A stretch of 64,000 nucleotides of DNA from Spinacia oleracea (lineage: Eukaryota; Streptophyta; Magnoliopsida; Caryophyllales; Amaranthaceae). A program made the position numbers and the translations under genes. Of this stretch, positions 59,113 through 64,000 are shown one piece after another; the stretch's first letter is position 1, and every line of letters begins with the position of its first letter. Below the pieces are notes generated by a model. It saw only the letters and a list, made by a program, of their open reading frames with translations, ran no database searches and was not told the origin of the DNA. The DNA lies in assembly GCF_020520425.1 (NCBI RefSeq), contig NC_079492.1:117649157-117713156 (forward strand). Reading direction: 5' to 3'.

Positions 59113-59627
59113 CACTACGACATAAATTGCTTTTATTAGCGCTTAATAATGCTTTTAACAGCGCTTCTTGAAGCGCTGTTGATGGCTTCGCTATTAAAAG
59201 TAAAAGGTACCTTTAATAGCGCTTTTCAAAAGCGCTGTCATATGTAATATCTAGGATAATTCAAATGTTTCTTTCATAGCACATTATAAACGCTATTAAA
59301 GAAACGCTATTGAAGATTTGACGCCATTTTTCAAATTATTTTCTAATAGCGGATGTTATGAAACGCTATTAAAGTTTTTTTTAGTTTTTTTATTTATAAT
59401 ATCGCTGCCTACCTGAAAAGTATTTCATTTTTTTCCACAAAATAAAACCATATATTGAAGAGTAGTGAATAGTTGAATATTAATTTCCAAACCTCAATGG
59501 AAAGAATTTTTGCAATAGGACCCTAATAAAACCGATTACATAGATCACAAGTAAAATTCTAAACATTAAACTACGCAAAATACATTAATTAATAAAGTTG
59601 TATGTTTGTTGGTTCATTCAACGTAAC

Positions 59628-59729
59628 TTAGCGATTATACAATTGTTGAACAACATGGCGCACCCACTCAGTTCTTACTTCGTCAATCTGCTCCTTGTCA
59701 TAACTTGGAAACTGACAATCTGAAAAGTA
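59628..59729 (-). pseudogene. C-terminal exon resembling CACTA-associated Ulp1 protease
   Basis: A minus-strand exon with a good acceptor (TTTCGCAG) encodes 33 residues ending in EQIDEVRTEWVRHVVQQLYN and a stop. The IDEVRxEW pattern resembles the last helix of Ulp1-like cysteine proteases carried by plant CACTA and MULE elements. It is too short for certainty. Confidence 0.35.
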
Positions 59730-60479
59730 CTGCGAAACAATGGGGGTATAAGATATTCATACATAGATGGGAAAAAACCCGTAAGAATTAGTATTACAAT
59801 AAACAATAAGTGCCATATATGGAAAAAAACCTAAACTCCACATTATAGGAATAGATTATCACTTAACACAGGTTGGTTGTATTAGGTGAATTTGTATTAA
59901 ACCTATCTCAAAGTGACCTATACAAGTTTAATCTAGACGAGGAGATAATCTCACTTTTATCGCTGCAGCAAGTAAGGTTCTTAAAGTCGCTCTCTTACTT
60001 AATGGCTTGAAACTGATATGTTTATAACCCTTTCCATTCGCCTGATTCTTTATAGCTGAAATTTTATGAATTTGAATGCTAAATAATTTGATACATCTCA
60101 GAACTTTGGGACAAATCTTCTGAAAATCTTTAAATAATTTCCATATTGTATCGCTTCTTACTAGAATGGTCCAATTGACAGATTTGCAATTCTAAAATGT
60201 GATGCAGAGATTGGAAACCCACTTCCATGCAGAAGCAACAGTAAATCATCTCTGAGACACTTAATTCTTTTAAAGCCTATAAATTTCATACATCTAGCAT
60301 ACTAAGTAGTTTATGTTTGTGGTTGCAGATCTGAAACTTGCATTTAGTTGCTCCGAGTTAAGGCCTAAGAGCATCAATGTTTATACAGGTAAATGAGATG
60401 TATTTTCCTTCTGTTTAGATCGACTGCAAACTGATTACAGTTTAGGACTATTTGAGATACTAATTCTTTCTTTGTCTAG

Positions 60480-60645
60480 GAAACGAAAGAGCCATAGTTC
60501 TATTCTTGCTGTTTGAAACCATTATCTTGGTTGTCTTGGCTATTATTGTACGATTCTGCTGTATATTTTGGGGTAAGCAGAAGCTCAGAAACCAAGGATC
60601 TGGTAAAGTTCCTCGACAAAAGAGTAAGCCTAGTATTTTCTCTTA
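60480..60645 (+). pseudogene. exon-like frame with a membrane segment, unidentified
   Basis: The frame reads a hydrophobic segment (VLFLLFETIILVVLAIIV) followed by Cys-rich FCCIFW and a basic stretch, then a stop. It resembles the transmembrane exon of a plant receptor or membrane protein. I do not recognise the gene. It may be a third captured fragment in the CACTA-like element. Confidence 0.3.
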
Positions 60646-60686
60646 AAACATGACCTTATTTGTTTAAACTTACTGCACTATTGCAG

Positions 60687-61010
60687 GAGTCTGAGTCAAT
60701 GGCTTCTTGGCAAACAAACCTTTTTTATGAGCCAGCAAAATTCGAGGTAAAAGCAACCTATTCGATCTAGTTCAACTCTTAATTTTGAGATTTATTTAGA
60801 GGTGCTAGCTTGTAAAACCTTTCTAAACACTAGCAACAAACACATGAAAAACATGTAGCTGTTCATCGAGGGATTTATGAAGCAGCAAAGGAAATATACG
60901 AGCAATTAATGCCAGAAATCCAAAACCATATAGATTCCCATGGAGAAGATGCAAAATTTCAATTTACAGGTCATTCATTAGGGGGTTGTCTATCATTGTT
61001 AGTCCATATG
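60687..61010 (+). pseudogene. captured plastid-lipase-like (PLIP/DAD1-type class 3 lipase) exons
   Basis: Exon 60687-60746 reads SMASWQTNLFYEPAKFE, and after a GT-AG intron the next exon (from about 60834) reads [20 protein letters not shown] followed by [13 protein letters not shown]. This is the core of plant class 3 lipases of the PLIP type, with the GHSLG nucleophile Ser. Both the N-terminal part and the rest of the catalytic domain (Asp and His) are absent; the frame ends in AT-rich sequence near 61015. Intron retention shows capture at the DNA level. Confidence 0.75.
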
Positions 61011-61015
61011 ATGTC

Positions 61016-61870
61016 TGCCTTTTCTATACATACTTCTCATACCAACCAGATTATGTGTAACTAACTAATCAGATTATGTGTAACTAACTGATCAGATTAT
61101 ATGGTCAGATTATATGGTTAGAAATCAGATTTAGTATGGCCAGATTACTAAATCAGATTACTATATCAGATTTAGATCTTGAGTACTCAGTCACAGTCTG
61201 CCTATGCTACTCTCTCCTATCTGATGCATTCCTATATATAACTTACAGGAACTAGTCTGATTTATGAAGCTCGATCAACAAACAGAGTTGCAGGACAAGA
61301 AGCAGGACAGTCAACAGCAGTAGAAGTATAAGCAGGACAGTCATCACGGGAACACCAGACTCCAAAATTTTCAGACCACTAAACTACTTCTATACTTAAA
61401 TGATCTAGTTAAAGGATGAGATTTGTCAGAAAATGATGCAATTAAAGACTGCTTCTACTAAAAGCATGGACAATTATGTATATGATCTTTAGTATAGCTG
61501 ACGCCACTAAAATAATATACCTTTAGTACAATAATAACTTCTTGAAAAGGACGCCACTAAAATAATAAGTACCCCATCCACAGGTTTCTCAAAGGAAAAG
61601 GGGAAGGTTGAAGAACAAAACAACTTAATATGTCAAGATATATACAAGAACTGCAGTTATATTATCAAGTAATGTATCAGATGAAGAAAGGAGATGGGAT
61701 GCCTTCCATCCATACCGAACCTCATGCTCAGAAAACTGCAATATGCATTGCAACATCAAGCTTTGCAAATTTGAAAAGAAGATGACATTCAAAATGCTGT
61801 AGCAGTATGCAATCCTAACAGCATGAAGTTAAGCCTCAAGGAAATTGGGTAAATTGAGAAAAAATGCAGT
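61016..61870. other. non-coding interior of the CACTA-like element
   Basis: It has CAGATTA(T/C)-type short repeats between 61045 and 61170. No gene seen. Confidence 0.45.
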
Positions 61871-61879
61871 ATGACAAAC

Positions 61880-63220
61880 CTGGTACATAAGGGAACTTTC
61901 TGGGTAATATGGGACGAGATACGCCCTTTTGTATCTTCCAATCAAATGCGTTTAAAGATACAACCTCAACCTTTAGCAAAACCTCATCGGCCTTTGGATC
62001 AGGAACATCAATCTTAACACGCTGAAACATAGACAACAACTCTCGTTAGAAGACTACACAATTACATAAATCCAGTTACCAAAAATTTATATACAATGCT
62101 GAATCAGTTGATTATGAGAAGAGGTTTAAGAGTAAAGCAGATGGCTTCGTTTCCTAATTGTTCACAAAACTAACCTCAATAAGTACAATATCAATATCTG
62201 GACAACCAGAGCTAAGCTTCAAAGGAAAACACATAGAACAGCAAAGAAGAAGAATTGAAATGTTCCATGTTGATGCATATCTAGATAATATACGAAATAC
62301 ACCAAGTTCAGAGGATGAACTCCCCCGGGATAACTTAGGTTTAACCCCAGAACTGCTTTTATGCATAACACCAAGTTCTTACGCTAAAACCTGTTTATCT
62401 GATTAATTAATAAGCCTAAAACCTTTAACGAAAACCATTCATTGTTTTACTTATCTCTATCGAGCTACTTTACTTTGGTTCCTATGATCCAACTTTTGTA
62501 GCTCCTCCCTCTTTTGCTAATTCATGAGGGTTTCCTTTGAACCAAAAAGTCTTAAAGATATCCCACGACACACCAATAAATAAGGATTATGTTGATCAAC
62601 AATAATCACCAAATGTATTCCATATCAAAATCTTTAAAACAAGAACGGAGATGCCAAAACAACAAATAACCAAGAACATAAAAACCTACATAGTAACCTC
62701 TAACCAGTCGAGAGATACTAGTACTGAATCATAACCACCCACATTTCAATTTTGTCCCAAAAAGATCAGAATAAACAAGTGTAAAATGCACCTAACAACA
62801 TCATTGTGAAATATACAGTGTTCTTCAAGCCTTTATATCATTCTTCTATACAAGAAATACAACACACATTTGAAATTCTAATCAGTTGTTTCTCTAAACT
62901 GATGCAATATTTCAAATTTTCAATTCCGTTGAACATAAAAATTATAATAATAAATATATTGTACCAAGTTAACATACCAATCACCATTCTAATTAAGTAC
63001 AAATTTCTGATTTCCCCAAATATCATCCCCATCCCTCAATTTCCCAGTTATAAAATCATAAAATTGAAAAAACCCAAGTCCAAAATCATACAAAGTGAAC
63101 TAAATTGAAAATTATTAACAATAAGGAACTGAAATGAGGGAGGAAAAAAACAACCTTTAAAGCAGTAGTTCCACCGCCATAGCGAGAATACCGAATCGCA
63201 TTCATTAATTTGGCAACCAT
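61880..63220 (-). pseudogene. captured quinone oxidoreductase-like (ceQORH/MDR) exons 1-2
   Basis: Minus-strand exon 1 is 63220-63155 (22 codons from MVAKLMNAI to GGGTTALK) and exon 2 is 62021-61880 (from RVKIDVPDP through EVLLKVEVVSLNAFDWKIQKG to RKFPYVP). They join in frame. These are the first two blocks of plant zinc-less medium-chain dehydrogenases of the chloroplast-envelope quinone oxidoreductase type, which reduce quinones or reactive carbonyls with NADPH. Only the GroES-like start is present; the Rossmann domain is missing. No stop interrupts the two exons, and both splice sites are kept. Confidence 0.78.
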
Positions 63221-63560
63221 TTGCTTGTCTGGTGATACCTAACATTTAAACTAGTGAACTATGCAAAAGAACCCAAATTAAAAACATGATGAGAGAAAAT
63301 TGAAGAAGCTCATACCCGAATAAACCAAAATAGAAACCCTAATCTTGGAATTACAGAGCCACAAGCACCGACATCTATCGCCCACAATGCCACCGTCGCG
63401 ACACCGTTTCCATAGACGCTACAAGATCAATGACGGCGGAGGAGGAGAGAGGGGCTGGTTTAAGGAGGAGAGAGATGGAGATGCGAGGAGGTGAGGTTAG
63501 GAGGCGTAGAGCAATCTCCGTGAGAGACATGAATAAGCCGTCCTTTAATTTTCTCATAGA
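63221..63560 (-). promoter_or_regulatory. GC-richer region upstream of the captured oxidoreductase
   Basis: Less AT-rich DNA directly upstream of the captured ATG, with a CCGTCGCGACACCG stretch. It is plausibly the captured 5'UTR and promoter. This rests on position and composition only. Confidence 0.3.
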
Positions 63561-63756
63561 CGGTTATTTTATTTTTTTTATTTTTTTTCTTAAACGTTTA
63601 AAAGCGTTTTATTTGAAATCACTATAAAAGAATGTACATATGATAGCGTTTATCTTAAAAGCACTATTAAATACATTATTTGATATCTTTAAAAGCAAAA
63701 TGGGTAAAAGCGCTATTAAAAAAACGCTATAAAAGCATATTTCTGTAGTAGTGAAC

Positions 63757-64000
63757 TAGTGAATTTTGCTACTGGTGAGAATGTATGCTTGTAATCCTTG
63801 CCTTTGATTAGCTTGTCAGTTGTCACCCCTTGCTACTAGTCTGGCCTTCAGCTTATCAATGTCTCCTCTTTGAAGAAACTTAATCTTGTATACCCATTTT
63901 GAGTCTATGGCCTTCTTCCCTTCTGGAAAATCTGTCATTTTCTTCTAGGGCTTTTAATTCTTCTTCCATTGCCTCAACCCATCCTCCATATTTACATGCC
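63757..64000 (-). pseudogene. start of copia RT, continues off the window
   Basis: On the minus strand, frames contain AMEEELKALEEN, SKWVYKIKFLQRG, KARLVARGDN and YKHTFSPVAKFT, the N-terminal blocks of RVT_2, with frameshifts between them. They precede, across the CACTA-like insertion, the RTLIALATT block at 59110. Confidence 0.85.

Larger units (their letters stand above)
59113..63753. mobile_element. CACTA-like transposon carrying host gene fragments (Pack-CACTA type)
   Basis: The left end is CACTACGACATAAA (59114) and the complement of the right end is CACTACTACAGAAA (63753). AAC flanks both sides (59110-59112, 63754-63756), with one extra G at 59113. Subterminal regions at both ends are full of AGCGCTATTAAAAGC and AAACGCTATTAAAG motifs in both orientations, as CACTA elements have. 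It interrupts the RT of the copia relict. Inside are an Ulp1-like C-terminus, lipase exons, a membrane-segment exon and quinone-oxidoreductase exons. No transposase is present. Confidence 0.75.
45500..64000 (-). mobile_element. degenerate Ty1/copia relict, split by nested insertions
   Basis: Pieces of one minus-strand copia element lie at about 45500-46356 (LTR-like, with TATATAAG near 45855 on the minus strand), 46357-47010 (RNase H and part of RT), 58562-59112 (RT) and 63757-64000 (start of RT, continuing off the window). The pieces are in the correct order and join across both insertions. A purine-rich tract (complement of CAATACCCCTCCCTCAG, 46347-46363) marks the boundary with the LTR. 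The left end of the LTR is not resolved. Confidence 0.8.

Noticed and set aside
60834-61010. Active lipase gene
   Set aside because: Only two internal exons are present; the N-terminal part and the catalytic Asp and His regions are absent, and they lie inside a transposon.

Overview
This window looks like plant nuclear DNA, from a eudicot and plausibly a Caryophyllales/Amaranthaceae species (spinach, beet or quinoa type). The evidence is AT-rich intergenic sequence, spliced genes with plant intron signals, plant-type Stowaway, Harbinger, CACTA and Mutator-derived MITEs, and nested LTR retrotransposons. The species is an inference. Only two ordinary host genes are convincing: a four-coding-exon alpha/beta-hydrolase gene on the minus strand (491-3230, with a probable 5'UTR exon near 4237) and a CENTRORADIALIS/TFL1-type PEBP gene on the plus strand (16924-17884), a likely repressor of flowering.

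From 4.4 to 21 kb there are no further host genes. The space holds small transposons, many with readable target-site duplications (TSDs): Stowaway (TA), CACTA (3 bp), Harbinger (TAA/TTA), MULE-type (9 bp) and hAT-type (8 bp). A divergent tandem duplication (7373-9478 and 9640-10925) has two of these insertions in one copy and the empty sites in the other.

From 21.8 to 35.6 kb lie two large Harbinger-type elements whose ends have grown into short tandem arrays. The first (21821-27637) carries a 31-bp satellite and, between two (TAA)n tracts, a non-LTR retrotransposon of the restriction-like-endonuclease (R2/R4/Dong-like) type with N-terminal zinc fingers, RT, CCHC knuckle and RLE domain. It is inactivated by one frameshift and two stops. 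The second (28862-35645) encloses a coding PIF/Harbinger transposon (28978-32124) and about 3.3 kb of a TTATTTA-type heptamer array. A U6 snRNA-like pseudogene lies between them.

From 36.0 to 43.2 kb is a very young, non-coding, minus-strand LTR retrotransposon (LARD-like) with 2359-bp LTRs and TSD CTTAC. From 45.5 kb to the window end is a nest: a minus-strand Ty1/copia relict is split by (a) a solo LTR of another copia family (47011-58561, TSD CTTAA), which is itself split by a full-length plus-strand copia of the same family (47643-57816, TSD GCGCT), and (b) a CACTA-like element (59113-63753) carrying pieces of a plastid-lipase-like gene, a quinone-oxidoreductase-like gene and an Ulp1-like tail. 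The strongest candidates for something undescribed are the TAA-flanked RLE retroelement, the gene-capturing CACTA element and the satellite-bearing Harbinger elements.
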